From UBA2377 sp041689285 (GTDB lineage: Bacteria; Verrucomicrobiota; Verrucomicrobiia; Opitutales; Opitutaceae): a stretch of DNA of 33,007 nt. Under the pieces are notes generated by a model, which saw only the letters and a program-made list of their open reading frames with translations, searched no databases and was not told where the DNA came from. Within the stretch, counting starts at the first letter, position 1. Every line of letters starts with the position of its first letter. The position numbers were made by a program, and so were the translations under genes. Shown piece after piece: positions 6,969-15,741 of this stretch. The stretch covers positions 1 to 33,007 of the forward strand of contig JBDNGL010000029.1 of the NCBI GenBank assembly GCA_041689285.1. The letters run 5' to 3'.

Positions 6969-8846
6969 TCAATAAACGATGCCGTGCGCCGGTTCTCCGG
7001 GGTGGCCAAACTGCAGGGCGCTAAGTTTGCGGTAGAGGCCTTCCGGGAGGGCAGACAGTTCTGTATGGTTGCCCAGTTCGACGATCCGGCCGCCTTCTAT
7101 GACCGCGATGCGGTCCGCCGTGCGAATCGTCGCGAGCCGGTGCGCCACAATGAAGGTGGTCCGATTTTGCATGAGCCGCTCCAAAGCGATTTGCACGAGT
7201 CGCTCGCTTTCGCTGTCCAGCGAGCTCGTCGCTTCATCGAGGATGAGAATAGCGGGATTCTTCAAGATCGCGCGGGCGATGGCGACGCGTTGCCGCTGGC
7301 CGCCCGAGAGCTTCACGCCCCGGTCACCGACGAGCGTGTCGTAACCCTCGGGGAAGGTGGTGATAAATTCGTCGGCGTTGGCCTGGAGGGCGGCTTCGCG
7401 GATGGCGTCCCGATCCGCCCCGGGCCGGCCATAGACGATGTTTTCTGCGATGGTGCCCCCGAACAGCAACACGTCCTGAGGCACGATCGCCATCTGGCTG
7501 CGTAACCAGCCGAGCGGGTAGTCGCGGGCTTCGCGACCATCGATCAGCAGCCGGCCGTTGTCCGGGTCGTAGAAGCGCAGCAGCAGCGCCGTGATGGTGG
7601 ATTTGCCCGCGCCGCTGGGACCGACCAGCGCGATCCTTTCGCCCGGACGGACCGCTAGCGTGATGTCGTGCAGCACGGTGACCTCTGGTCGGGTCGGGTA
7701 GCAGAAATTTACGGACTCGAAGGCCACATCGCCCCGCAGTCGCGGCGGTAATTGGCCGTTTTCCGGTGCGGCGGTTGCATCCGTGGAGATGACAATCTCC
7801 ACCGGCTCGCGGAGCAGTTCACGCACCCGCTGGGTGGCGCCGACCGTTTTCTGAATCTGACTGAAGAGTTCCGCGGTCTGGCCCATGGCCCCCGCGACAA
7901 AGGTAGTGTAGAGCACGAATCGGGTCAGCTCGCCTGGAGTGATGCCGCCGCTCTGCAGCAGGCGGGCGCCAAACCAGAGGACGATGACGATGCCGCCTAA
8001 TACCGCGATAAGGAAGAAGGCCACGAAGACGGCCCGCCAGCGGGCGGCGCCGAGGGCGGCAGCCAGCACGCGGGCGTTGGCCCGGTTGTAGCGGCCGAGC
8101 TCGAAGGCTTCGTTGGCAAAGGCCTTCACACTGGCGATGGCCTGCAGGGTCTCCTCGACGATGGTGTTGGTGGCGGCCAGTTGGTCTTGGGTTTCCCGCG
8201 AGTAGTGCCGGAGCCGGCGGCCAAAGAAAACCGCCGAGGCGATCAGCACGGGCAGCGTGCCGAACATCACGGCAGTCAACCGACCCGATGTGAGTGCGAT
8301 CATGGTCACGCCGCCTAGGAGGAACACAGTCTGCCGACAGATCGTCGGCAGGGCGTCGATCATCGCCCCCTCGATCTGTGCCACGTCGGCGGACACCCGG
8401 CTGGTCAGCGCGCCCACCCGGTTTTTGGCATGGTAAACCATGGGCAGGGCGATCAGCCGCTGGTAGCAGTCGCGTCGCAGGTCGGCGAGGGCGCTTTGGC
8501 CGACGCGGTTAAATGCCAGCGCGCTGTTGAAGGAGGTGATGGCCTGCAGGATCACGCAGCCGGCCAGCAGCAGGGCGACTTGGTTGAGGCTGAGGATTCC
8601 GAGTAGCGGCAGCGCGGTCTGACCGGGGTTCAGGGCCGAATCAATCAACGAGCCGGCCAGCAAGGGGAAAGCCAGACCTAGGGTCGCGCTCGCAAAGAGC
8701 GTGGTGAGACCGGAAAAAAAGCGCGCCCGGTAAGGCCGCACGTAGCCGATCAGCCCCAGCGCTTCCCGCAGGCTTTCGCGGTTGAGCGGGGCCTTGGGTA
8801 GGCGTTCAAGCGCGAGGTCTTCGGCGGTGGGATTGCGGCTGGCCAT
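6969..8846 (-). CDS. MsbA-like ABC exporter (fused membrane and ATPase domains)
   Basis: Half-transporter exporter that works as a homodimer in the inner membrane, of the MsbA/LmrA type exporting lipids or drugs. The 625-residue protein has an ABC membrane domain with six helices in the first ~330 residues. The ATPase domain has Walker A GPSGAGKST (409-417), signature LSGGQ (513-517), Walker B ILILDE (533-538) and switch His569 (IVAHRL). The in-frame TTG at 8876 would add 10 residues; the ATG at 8846 is preferred. It follows the three-gene export system by 63 nt on the same strand, so co-transcription is plausible. The substrate cannot be told from sequence. No accessory domain such as a peptidase is present. 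Confidence 0.93.
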   Translation of the reverse strand: MASRNPTAEDLALERLPKAPLNRESLREALGLIGYVRPYRARFFSGLTTLFASATLGLAFPLLAGSLIDSALNPGQTALPLLGILSLNQVALLLAGCVILQAITSFNSALAFNRVGQSALADLRRDCYQRLIALPMVYHAKNRVGALTSRVSADVAQIEGAMIDALPTICRQTVFLLGGVTMIALTSGRLTAVMFGTLPVLIASAVFFGRRLRHYSRETQDQLAATNTIVEETLQAIASVKAFANEAFELGRYNRANARVLAAALGAARWRAVFVAFFLIAVLGGIVIVLWFGARLLQSGGITPGELTRFVLYTTFVAGAMGQTAELFSQIQKTVGATQRVRELLREPVEIVISTDATAAPENGQLPPRLRGDVAFESVNFCYPTRPEVTVLHDITLAVRPGERIALVGPSGAGKSTITALLLRFYDPDNGRLLIDGREARDYPLGWLRSQMAIVPQDVLLFGGTIAENIVYGRPGADRDAIREAALQANADEFITTFPEGYDTLVGDRGVKLSGGQRQRVAIARAILKNPAILILDEATSSLDSESERLVQIALERLMQNRTTFIVAHRLATIRTADRIAVIEGGRIVELGNHTELSALPEGLYRKLSALQFGHPGEPAHGIVY

Positions 8847-8909
8847 GGATATCAGACGATGTGGGCATGCCTCCAAAACACAACCCGGCCCTTAGCCCAT
8901 GTCCGCGCT

Positions 8910-9629
8910 TTAGCCCGGGGCAGGGCGCTGGCCTGTCGGGCGGTCGGACTCGATCTGCCCATCGCGAAGCGTGATCACTCGGTCGGCCTTCATAGCCATT
9001 TCCTGATCGTGGGTCACCATAATGACGGCGCGGTGCATCTCTCTGGTTACGTCGTGCAACAGGGCTGAAATTTCGGCGGCATTGTGGCTGTCGAGGTTGC
9101 CGGTCGGTTCGTCGGCGAGGATGAACAGAGGATCGTTCGCGAGCGCGCGCAAGATGGCGACGCGCTGCTGTTCACCGCCGGAGAGTTGGCCCGGGCGTTT
9201 GTGAATCTTGGTGCCGAGGCCCAACCGGGTGAACAGTGCCCGCATTGCCGGTTCACGTTCTTGGGCGCGGTTGCCGCCGGCCAGCCGGCACGGCATCAAA
9301 GCGTTTTCCAGCGCGTCGAACTCCGGGAGGAGGTAGTGAAACTGGAAGATAAACCCGAGGAGGTCGCGCCGCACTTGCCCCGCTGCACGGGAATCCAAAT
9401 CGGTGACGTTTCGGCCCGCGAGGTGCAGCGTGCCCTCGGTCGCGCGATCGAGCAGGCCGAGTAGATTCAACAGCGTGGTCTTGCCGCAACCGGACGAGCC
9501 CACGATGGCGACAAACTCGCCGGTGTTCACGGTGAAGGAAACCCCCTGCAAGGCGCGCGTGGGAACTTCGCCGCCATAGACTTTACCGATACCTTCAAGA
9601 GAGATGAGCGGGCTTGGGATCGTTATCAT
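8910..9629 (-). CDS. ABC transporter ATPase (LolD/MacB/DevA type)
   Basis: Cytoplasmic ATPase subunit that drives the FtsX-type permease encoded just upstream. The 239-residue product carries Walker A GSSGCGKTT (44-52), Q-loop Gln96, signature LSGGE (149-153), Walker B within FILADEPTGNLD (169-180) and the H-loop in VTHDQ. The sequence ADEPTGNLD is characteristic of the LolD/MacB/DevA group, which uses energy to move lipids or toxins across the envelope (mechanotransmission). Its ATG overlaps the permease stop as ATGA (9626-9629), so the two are translationally coupled. LolD itself is less likely because the partner genes are DevB- and DevC-like. Confidence 0.93.
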   Translation of the reverse strand: MITIPSPLISLEGIGKVYGGEVPTRALQGVSFTVNTGEFVAIVGSSGCGKTTLLNLLGLLDRATEGTLHLAGRNVTDLDSRAAGQVRRDLLGFIFQFHYLLPEFDALENALMPCRLAGGNRAQEREPAMRALFTRLGLGTKIHKRPGQLSGGEQQRVAILRALANDPLFILADEPTGNLDSHNAAEISALLHDVTREMHRAVIMVTHDQEMAMKADRVITLRDGQIESDRPTGQRPAPG

Positions 9630-10882
9630 TGGCCGCGAATGACTACGATCGGGTCCACCTTGGCGGCACGTGATGCCGGGTAAATTGAAGCCAGCAGGCC
9701 GGTCACCACCGCGAGACCGTTGCCGATGATGAAATTCCCCACTGTGAGCGCGATGGGAAACAGATCAGTCGCGCGGCCGGTGGTAAGGGAGACGGTTTTC
9801 AGGCTACTCAACCAAAACAACAATGCCAGCGATGCGAGGGTGCCGAGCAGGGCCCCGATCAATGAAAGCAGCGTGCCCTGCCAGGCGAAGATACTCAGGA
9901 CTTGCCCGTTGGACGCTCCCATGGCTTTCAGAATCCCGAGCTCGCGATACTTGCTGCTGACCGAAATCACCATCAGCGCGGCGATAGCTAGGCCGGAGGA
10001 AATCACGGTGAACGCGATGATCATCCGGGACGATTGCGACTGTGCGCGGAGTCCGCCGAGGGCTCTTTCGTTATCCTCCATCCAGCTTTCGATTTTGAAG
10101 GGTAACTGGTGGCGCAGATCGCCGGCGACCTGCTCTGCGGCAAAGACATCGCGCAGCTTGAGCCCGAAGCCGGTGATCGCGTTGCCGAGCTGAAACAATG
10201 ATTGCCCGTCCCGCAGCGGCACCACCACGGTGGCACCGTCGACCGCGCCAAACCCCGTGTCAAAGATACCTGCGATGGTCGCGGTGTGGCGGTTGCCCTC
10301 GGCGCTCAAAAAACTGACGCGGTCCCCGAGGCGCACGCCCAAATCCGTGGCCAGCTTGAGGCCGATTACCGCCTCGCCGCCATCTAGGCCGAAGAACCGG
10401 CCGGCAACGAGATTCTGCTGGAGATCGACGATGCGATTATAGTCTTCCGGGGCTGCGCCCACCAACCGGGCGGAGATCCGTTTGCTCTCGCGTGACACCA
10501 CCACGCCGCCCTCGACGGAGGGTAGTAGGGCATTGAGCCCTGAGATTTCTAGCGCCTCAATCCGTTCCAACCAAGGTTGCCAGCCCTCAATCTTGCGCTG
10601 ACGTTGCTCGAGTTTCGGCACGACGCCGACGCGCACTGTTGCATCCGTAGCCACGGCACTATCCCAAGGCACTTCCGGCGCGCGTTCCTGCGGCAGGATT
10701 CGCACATGCGGAATCGAATCGGTGACGGTGCTCACGATCCGGATCTGCAGGCCTATGATCAGTGAAGAAATGAAAAGAATCAGGGTTACACTGGTCGCGA
10801 CCACGCCAATGGTGAGCAGCGTCTGCCCGCGATTATGCGTCATTTGTCGCAGCGCGACGCAAAGGGCGAAGGGGGCGGGCAT
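9626..10882 (-). CDS. FtsX-type ABC permease (DevC/MacB-like)
   Basis: Inner-membrane permease of 418 residues. It has one helix at about residues 20-43, a large periplasmic domain (about 45-290) and three C-terminal helices forming an FtsX domain. KYRELGILKAMGAS in the cytoplasmic loop is the typical coupling motif of this family. It ends in PIVVIRGQ, as DevC/MacB-like permeases often do. It sits between the membrane fusion protein (17 nt upstream) and the ATPase (4-nt overlap), reproducing the DevB-DevC-DevA order known from cyanobacterial glycolipid export. The substrate is unknown; no TolC-like channel is encoded in the window. Confidence 0.9.
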   Translation of the reverse strand: MPAPFALCVALRQMTHNRGQTLLTIGVVATSVTLILFISSLIIGLQIRIVSTVTDSIPHVRILPQERAPEVPWDSAVATDATVRVGVVPKLEQRQRKIEGWQPWLERIEALEISGLNALLPSVEGGVVVSRESKRISARLVGAAPEDYNRIVDLQQNLVAGRFFGLDGGEAVIGLKLATDLGVRLGDRVSFLSAEGNRHTATIAGIFDTGFGAVDGATVVVPLRDGQSLFQLGNAITGFGLKLRDVFAAEQVAGDLRHQLPFKIESWMEDNERALGGLRAQSQSSRMIIAFTVISSGLAIAALMVISVSSKYRELGILKAMGASNGQVLSIFAWQGTLLSLIGALLGTLASLALLFWLSSLKTVSLTTGRATDLFPIALTVGNFIIGNGLAVVTGLLASIYPASRAAKVDPIVVIRGQ

Positions 10883-10899
10883 TGGCTCCGTTCTGAGAC

Positions 10900-12069
10900 T
10901 CAGCGCGGCGCGGTCATCCGGTAGCGTTCGCCGGCGGCCACGGTCGTCGCTTGCCGGGCGACCCGACTCCCTGGGGGCAAATTCTCAATGGCGATCGTCG
11001 TGGGATTTTCCCCGATGACTTTTATAGCGCGGCGTTCGAAGCGGTCACCGGTAGCGATCAGGACGAAATCGCCGGCGCGCGAGCGCAACACGGCGGACAC
11101 CGGCAGGGTTTGCGCAGCGGGCAGGCGGGCGACCTCGATACTCACGTCAACGGTCATGTTGGGTAAGAGCATCTCCGGGGGATTTTCCGGGGTTAGGCGG
11201 AGGCCGACGACTCCGCGATCCCAGTCGATGCGTGGACCGATCTGCGTGAGTCGCGCCTGAAAGGGCGTTGTGCGAAAGGCCGGCGCGATCACGGTCGCTG
11301 GTTGGCCTGCGCGCAGGCGGCCGACGTTGTTTTCATCGGTCTCGGCGTAGATTTCGGTCCGGGTCATCTCGGCGATTAGAAAAAGTGCCGTGCCGGGGCC
11401 GACGCTCTGGCCCGGTTCCACGGAGCGGCGGGTGACGGTCCCCGCAAAGGGCGCCCGCACGGTGCGTTTTTCCAACTGGCGGTCCAGCAGCCGCAGTGCA
11501 CTCTCGTCCTCTTCGCGCCGCGCTCGGGCCGCGGCCTCCGCCGCCTCCAGCCGGGCGACGGCATTGCGCGCGGTTTCCAGTTCGGCCACGGGCAGGACTC
11601 CGCTGCGGGAGAGTTCCTCGGTGCGGCGCAAATCGACTTTCGACTGGGTGGCCAACAGCGCCGCTACGGCAGCCTCCGCGGCGCTTGAGTCGCGCCGGGC
11701 GCGGGCCTGCTGTCGTTGGGCCTCGTAGTCGACGAGGCCGATGCGCGCCAACTCCTGCCCGGTGACAACGCGGTTGCCCTCGCGCGCCATCACTTCCTCG
11801 ACGGTGCCCCCAATTTCCACGCCCACCGCCGCCTCCCGAACCGCGCGAAGCCGACCGCTGACCACGACATGATCCACGACCTCCTTGACCTCGACCGTGA
11901 TGACCACCGCCTCAGGCCGCCGCATCAGTCCATAGGCGAGGGCACCAGCCAGCAGGACGACCGCGAGGACTATCCAAACGCTCGTGAGCCGCCGGGGCCG
12001 TCGTGCCGAAGCGCCGGCCTCTGGCGGCAGTGGGGGCTGTTTCGTAGATTGCGGTGCAGGGGCAGACAT
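10900..12069 (-). CDS. Membrane fusion protein (HlyD/DevB-like periplasmic adaptor)
   Basis: Periplasmic adaptor that links the inner-membrane permease to an outer-membrane channel. The 389-residue protein has one N-terminal anchor helix (about 30-49). A lipoyl-like half domain (GGTVEEVMAREGNRVVTGQEL) follows, then a long charged alpha-helical hairpin (about 110-200), the second lipoyl half (VRAPFAGTVTRRSV, then EPGQSVGPG), and beta-barrel and membrane-proximal domains. An upstream in-frame start at 12132 would add 21 residues and spoil the anchor topology, so the ATG at 12069 is chosen. It is the first gene of the export operon. Distinguishing DevB from MacA would need a phylogeny. Confidence 0.92.
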   Translation of the reverse strand: MSAPAPQSTKQPPLPPEAGASARRPRRLTSVWIVLAVVLLAGALAYGLMRRPEAVVITVEVKEVVDHVVVSGRLRAVREAAVGVEIGGTVEEVMAREGNRVVTGQELARIGLVDYEAQRQQARARRDSSAAEAAVAALLATQSKVDLRRTEELSRSGVLPVAELETARNAVARLEAAEAAARARREEDESALRLLDRQLEKRTVRAPFAGTVTRRSVEPGQSVGPGTALFLIAEMTRTEIYAETDENNVGRLRAGQPATVIAPAFRTTPFQARLTQIGPRIDWDRGVVGLRLTPENPPEMLLPNMTVDVSIEVARLPAAQTLPVSAVLRSRAGDFVLIATGDRFERRAIKVIGENPTTIAIENLPPGSRVARQATTVAAGERYRMTAPR

Positions 12070-12207
12070 AGAAGACCGATCCAACTTAAGTCGGAAAATT
12101 GTGCCGGCACCGTTTGAGGTGACGCAAGACAAAGGTGCTGCAGACGGCCCAAAGGCAGGCGGCTTGATAAGAACCTATCCGAAACCTCACCCCAAAAGAG
12201 CTGACTG

Positions 12208-12246
12208 AGGAATTTGGAGGGCCGCCTCCCTGCGGGCCAGGGCTCG
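12208..12246. repeat. Second copy of the REP-like repeat
   Basis: The core AGGAATTTGGAGGGCC, followed after a short variable hairpin arm by GGGCCAGGGCTCGG, matches 5919-5957 with differences only in the arm and loop. Here the arm reads GCCTCCCTGC and there CTCTCTGGG. It lies 30 nt past the Rieske gene stop and upstream of the export operon. The exact flanks shared by both copies show this is one dispersed family, not two chance palindromes. Confidence 0.65.
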
Positions 12247-12275
12247 GCTTTGATTGAGAAGGGTGATCGCCTGCA

Positions 12276-12584
12276 TCAAGTTTCCAACTCGATCTGGCCA
12301 GCGGTGACGAAGACGGGGAAGACCTGCACGGGGTCGATGTTTTTGGGGCAGACGGCGGCGCCGTTGGTGACATCGAAGGCGATGGCGTGCAGCGGGCAGG
12401 TGAGGGTGGTGCCTCTGAGCGGACCGGCGGCCATCGAGGCGCCCGCGTGGGGGCACACGTCGTCGATGGCGTGGAGCTGACCCGCCACGTTGCAGAGGGC
12501 GATGCGGCGGTCGCCGACCTTGAAGGCGCGCTTCGAGCCGGGCGGGAAGGCTTCGAGGGCGATGAGGCAATGACGTTGGGGCAT
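12276..12584 (-). CDS. Rieske [2Fe-2S] ferredoxin-like protein
   Basis: Small soluble Rieske protein of 102 residues. The cluster ligands are Cys44 and His46 (CPHAG) and Cys63 and His66 (CPLHA), with the usual 16-residue spacing between the pairs. There is no signal peptide or membrane anchor, so it is cytoplasmic. It resembles ferredoxin subunits of dioxygenases or the small subunit of nitrite reductase, but no oxygenase or reductase is adjacent. Its electron partner is therefore unknown. A 10-nt-period repeat lies 38-64 nt before the ATG and a REP-like repeat follows the gene. Confidence 0.92.
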   Translation of the reverse strand: MPQRHCLIALEAFPPGSKRAFKVGDRRIALCNVAGQLHAIDDVCPHAGASMAAGPLRGTTLTCPLHAIAFDVTNGAAVCPKNIDPVQVFPVFVTAGQIELET

Positions 12585-12621
12585 GTAAAAATGAAATTAT
12601 CGTGAATCCAACGTGGGTAAC

Positions 12622-12648
12622 CGCTAATTTTCGCTAATCGGCGCTAAT
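12622..12648. promoter_or_regulatory. Three tandem CGCTAAT sites at exact 10-nt spacing
   Basis: CGCTAAT occurs at 12622-12628, 12632-12638 and 12642-12648; read on the minus strand it is ATTAGCG plus three variable bases, three times. The 10-nt period is about one helical turn, so a bound protein would contact one face of the DNA. The array lies 38-64 nt upstream of the Rieske ATG, where an operator or activator site would be. The rest of the 227-nt gap (12585-12811) shows no gene I can support. Confidence 0.4.
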
Positions 12649-12811
12649 GAATTTGAAGCAAAAAGCATACACGCCGAACACGCTGTAACGACCAGGCAAG
12701 GCGCTCTGGGTTGGATTTCCCGACGCACTCATCTGATTCGGGTCCCTTGCGTGGAATGCGGTAAGCTCGTCTGCGCATCTTGGGATAAGGAGGACGAGCG
12801 CGCGTTTGGAA

Positions 12812-13732
12812 TCACTTGATGGTGATGGCTACGGTGAAGGTTTGGCGCTGGCCGGGGGCGACGAAATGCAGGCCGATTTTGTTTTCCGGCGAGTTGGGCG
12901 GCCCCATCCAGGGTTCGACGCAGAAATACGGCGCGGTGGCGGATTCGCTCCACGTGACAAAGGTGGCGTCGGGTGCGGGGACTTTGTCGGTGCCGAGCCG
13001 CATGATGACATCGCCGGCATGGCCGCGTTCGCCGAACACGACAGTGTTTTCACGCAGGCCGAGATGGATGGCGTCGAGGAGCTCGGGGTTGGCGAAGCTT
13101 TCGATCTCCTTGAGCGAAGGCCCGGGCACGAGTTTGCCCTTGGCCTCATGACGTAACCGCCGAGTGGCCGGAATGCGAATGGCGTAGTCAGCGCGGGTCA
13201 GTCCCTCCGTCCATGGCAGGGTGAAATAAAAGTGATGACCGGCGCTCCACGGCAGGGGCGCGTCCCCGAGGTTGAGCAGACTGAGTTCGCAGATCAGACC
13301 GAGGGGCTCGAACCGGTAGCGCACGGTGAACTCGTAGTCGTAGGGATAGCTGGCGCGGGCTTCATCCCCCGGGACCAAGAGGGCGGTGAAGCCGGTCGCG
13401 TCGGTATGGGTGATACGAAAGGTGCCTTGGCGGGCGAGTCCGTGCATCGGCATGGGGCGGCGCACCCCATCGGCCGCGCGCCAAAAGTAAATGTCGCCCT
13501 GATCGTATGTGCGCGCGTTGAAGGGAAACAGGATGGGATTGCCGCCACGCACCCCAGAAAAGCCGGCGAGATCCTTGACCTCGGGCCAGTAGAGCACATC
13601 GCGGACCGAGCCGTCGCCGAGGGTGAGGTGCCAGTTCATCAACCGCGCGCCCTGCTCGGGCCATGCCAAAAAAGTGGACTGACCGACCCGCCAGCGTGTG
13701 AGGGAAGCCCCGCGGTGGGAAATTTTTTCCAT
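12812..13732 (-). CDS. Aldose 1-epimerase family protein
   Basis: Galactose-mutarotase-fold enzyme that interconverts anomers of aldoses or hexose 6-phosphates. The 306-residue beta-rich protein has candidate catalytic residues His97 (PMHGLA), His166 (SAGHHFYF) and Glu273 (FCVEPWMG), the expected His-His-Glu arrangement. RGGNPILFPF near residue 62 is the typical substrate-loop motif. A longer frame reaches 13768, but the ATG at 13732 (MEKISHRG) is the better start. No sugar operon surrounds it, so the substrate is open. The D-hexose-6-phosphate epimerase (YeaD) branch is possible. Confidence 0.9.
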   Translation of the reverse strand: MEKISHRGASLTRWRVGQSTFLAWPEQGARLMNWHLTLGDGSVRDVLYWPEVKDLAGFSGVRGGNPILFPFNARTYDQGDIYFWRAADGVRRPMPMHGLARQGTFRITHTDATGFTALLVPGDEARASYPYDYEFTVRYRFEPLGLICELSLLNLGDAPLPWSAGHHFYFTLPWTEGLTRADYAIRIPATRRLRHEAKGKLVPGPSLKEIESFANPELLDAIHLGLRENTVVFGERGHAGDVIMRLGTDKVPAPDATFVTWSESATAPYFCVEPWMGPPNSPENKIGLHFVAPGQRQTFTVAITIK

Positions 13733-13846
13733 GCGGCTGGTAAAATCAGCCCGACCCGTGTGGTGCAACGGGTTTTTGGGAACAACCGGTAAAATTACAT
13801 CACGCGGACGCTTGCGCCGGGCAAGGGGTGGTCTAGTCTAGCCGCC

Positions 13847-15265
13847 ATGCCTCGTCTGCCCCTGTTCAGTTTATTGCTGGTTTTGGCGGTGGCCCTGCTC
13901 GCGGCGGAAAGCGAACCCGAGCCCGCTGCTGAAGTGATTGCGCCCACGCGCAAGCAGGTCGTGGTCATTCCGGTGCAGGAACAGATCGGCTCACCGGTGC
14001 TCTACATATTACGGCGTGGCCTGAAGGAAGCGATTGCCGACGGTGCCGATGTCGTGGTGCTCGATATGAACACGCCCGGGGGCGCGTTGAACGTAACCTT
14101 CGAGATAATGGAGGCGCTCGACAAGTTTCCCGGGCAGACGATCACCTTCGTCAATAAAGAGGCGATCTCCGCCGGTGCTTTTATCTCGGCGGTCACCGAT
14201 GAAATCTGGTTTGCGCCAGACGGCGTGATCGGTGCGGCGGCCCCGGTGCTCGCCACCGGCGGGGAGATCGACAAGTCGATGAAGATGAAAATCGTGAGCT
14301 ACCTGCGGGCCCGCGTGCGCGCGATCTCGGAGGGCCATCCCTATCGCGGACAGGTCATCTCGGCGATGATTGATGATGATTATGAATTGAAGATCGAGGA
14401 TGAGGTCATCAAGGCCAAGGGGGAGCTGCTTACGCTGACCGCCACCGAGGCGAGCAAGACCTACGGCGAGCCGCCGGAGCCGCTGCTGGCGGCGGGCATC
14501 GCCAAATCGGTGGACGACCTGCTCACACAAAAATTTGGCGCCGGTGGTTATGTGGTCAAACAGCTCGAAATTACGTGGTCGGAAAAGCTGGCGGTGTGGC
14601 TCAACGCCATCACGCCGATCCTGCTTGGGCTTGGTCTGCTGGCGTTGTTTGTCGAATTTAAGACCCCCGGCTTCGGCGTCTTTGGTATCACCGGAATCGT
14701 GCTGCTGGGCGTGGTCTTCCTCGGTAACTTTGTGGCCGGTTTTTCCGGGCACGAGCCGATCCTGATCTTCGCGCTCGGCATGCTGCTGGTGGCGGTCGAG
14801 ATCTTCTTTTTCCCCGGCATCGTGGTGCTGGCGCTGACAGGCGTGCTGATGATGCTCGGTTCGCTGCTTTGGTCGATGGCCGACATCTGGCCGAATGAGC
14901 CCATCGAGTTTTCCGGCGATCTATTCCTCGACCCGCTGCAAAACCTGTTACTTGGTCTGGCCGTGGCGCTGGGGCTGTTTTTTCTCATCGCCCGATTTTT
15001 GCCGAAAGGCGGGTTCTGGACCAGACTGGCCGTGAGCGGAGCAGTCACGGGTTCGACGGTCATGCCGGCAATGGAGCAAAGCCGGGAGGCGCTGACGGGA
15101 CGCGAAGGCGTGGCGGCGACGGACCTTTTCCCCAGTGGGCAGATCGAGGTTGATGGCCAGCGCTACGATGCGCGACTGGAACTCGGTTCGGCCGAAGCTG
15201 GCGCGCCTGTGCGGGTGACCCGGCATACGGAATTCGAAGTTATCGTGGAGGTAAAGCAATCATGA
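13847..15265 (+). CDS. NfeD-like membrane-bound serine protease (ClpP class, long form)
   Basis: Secreted or membrane-anchored 472-residue protein. It has a signal peptide (residues 1-20), a ClpP-like protease domain (about 35-240), a cluster of membrane helices (about 245-375) and a C-terminal OB-fold NfeD domain (about 400-470). The protease signature LDMNTPGGAL is followed by the candidate nucleophile Ser108 in EAISAGAFIS. Lys148 in KMKIVSYL aligns with the general-base Lys of archaeal stomatin-specific proteases. These proteins act with flotillin/stomatin partners, and a flotillin gene follows in the same operon. Its end overlaps the next start as ATGA (15262-15265). A weak TTGCGC box lies about 35 nt upstream of the start. 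Confidence 0.93.
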   Translation: MPRLPLFSLLLVLAVALLAAESEPEPAAEVIAPTRKQVVVIPVQEQIGSPVLYILRRGLKEAIADGADVVVLDMNTPGGALNVTFEIMEALDKFPGQTITFVNKEAISAGAFISAVTDEIWFAPDGVIGAAAPVLATGGEIDKSMKMKIVSYLRARVRAISEGHPYRGQVISAMIDDDYELKIEDEVIKAKGELLTLTATEASKTYGEPPEPLLAAGIAKSVDDLLTQKFGAGGYVVKQLEITWSEKLAVWLNAITPILLGLGLLALFVEFKTPGFGVFGITGIVLLGVVFLGNFVAGFSGHEPILIFALGMLLVAVEIFFFPGIVVLALTGVLMMLGSLLWSMADIWPNEPIEFSGDLFLDPLQNLLLGLAVALGLFFLIARFLPKGGFWTRLAVSGAVTGSTVMPAMEQSREALTGREGVAATDLFPSGQIEVDGQRYDARLELGSAEAGAPVRVTRHTEFEVIVEVKQS

Positions 15266-15741
15266 CCGCCATACTGGTGCTCTTCGCGGTGGGGATCGCG
15301 CTCGTGGCGATTGAAGTCATTGTGCCGGGCGGCCTGCTCGGACTGGTGGGCGGGTTTTGTCTGCTCGCCGGAGTGATCGCCTCCTTCCAACAATATGGGT
15401 CGGCGGGTGGCATGATCGCCACGGCGGTGGCCCTGGTGATCGGCGCGGTGACGGTTTACCTCGAATTCGTCATCCTGCCCAAGACGGCACTCGCCAAGAA
15501 ATTCACCATGTCGGCCACCGTCAGCGGCCGGAGTCAGCCGGAAGTGGCGGACCCGGCGGCAGTGCTGGGGGTCGAAGGCGTGGCGGAGACCCGGCTGGCG
15601 CCAAGTGGAGTGGCCACGATTGCCGGCCGGCGCTATGAAGTTTTTTGTCAATCCGGGCTCGCCGAAGCCGGGGCACGTGTGAATGTGGTGGCAGTGGATA
15701 ATTTTCGTCTTGTTGTAACTCAAATCAAGGAACCCTCATGA
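15262..15741 (+). CDS. Short NfeD family protein
   Basis: A 159-residue membrane protein. It has two or three helices in the first ~75 residues (IVPGGLLGLVGGFCLLAGVI and the following stretch) and a C-terminal OB-fold NfeD domain from about residue 95. The OB-fold is recognisable by VLGVEGVAETRLAPSG and GRRYEVF. It lacks the protease domain of the upstream gene, as expected for short NfeD partners. Both ends overlap neighbours by ATGA, indicating translational coupling with the protease and with floA. Such proteins are thought to support flotillin assembly in membrane microdomains. Confidence 0.9.
   Translation: MTAILVLFAVGIALVAIEVIVPGGLLGLVGGFCLLAGVIASFQQYGSAGGMIATAVALVIGAVTVYLEFVILPKTALAKKFTMSATVSGRSQPEVADPAAVLGVEGVAETRLAPSGVATIAGRRYEVFCQSGLAEAGARVNVVAVDNFRLVVTQIKEPS

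Noticed and set aside
12657..12819. Plus-strand frame ending in PCVECGKLVC, like a small zinc ribbon
   Set aside because: No credible start codon and no second half of a zinc ribbon; it runs into the epimerase stop and may be chance.
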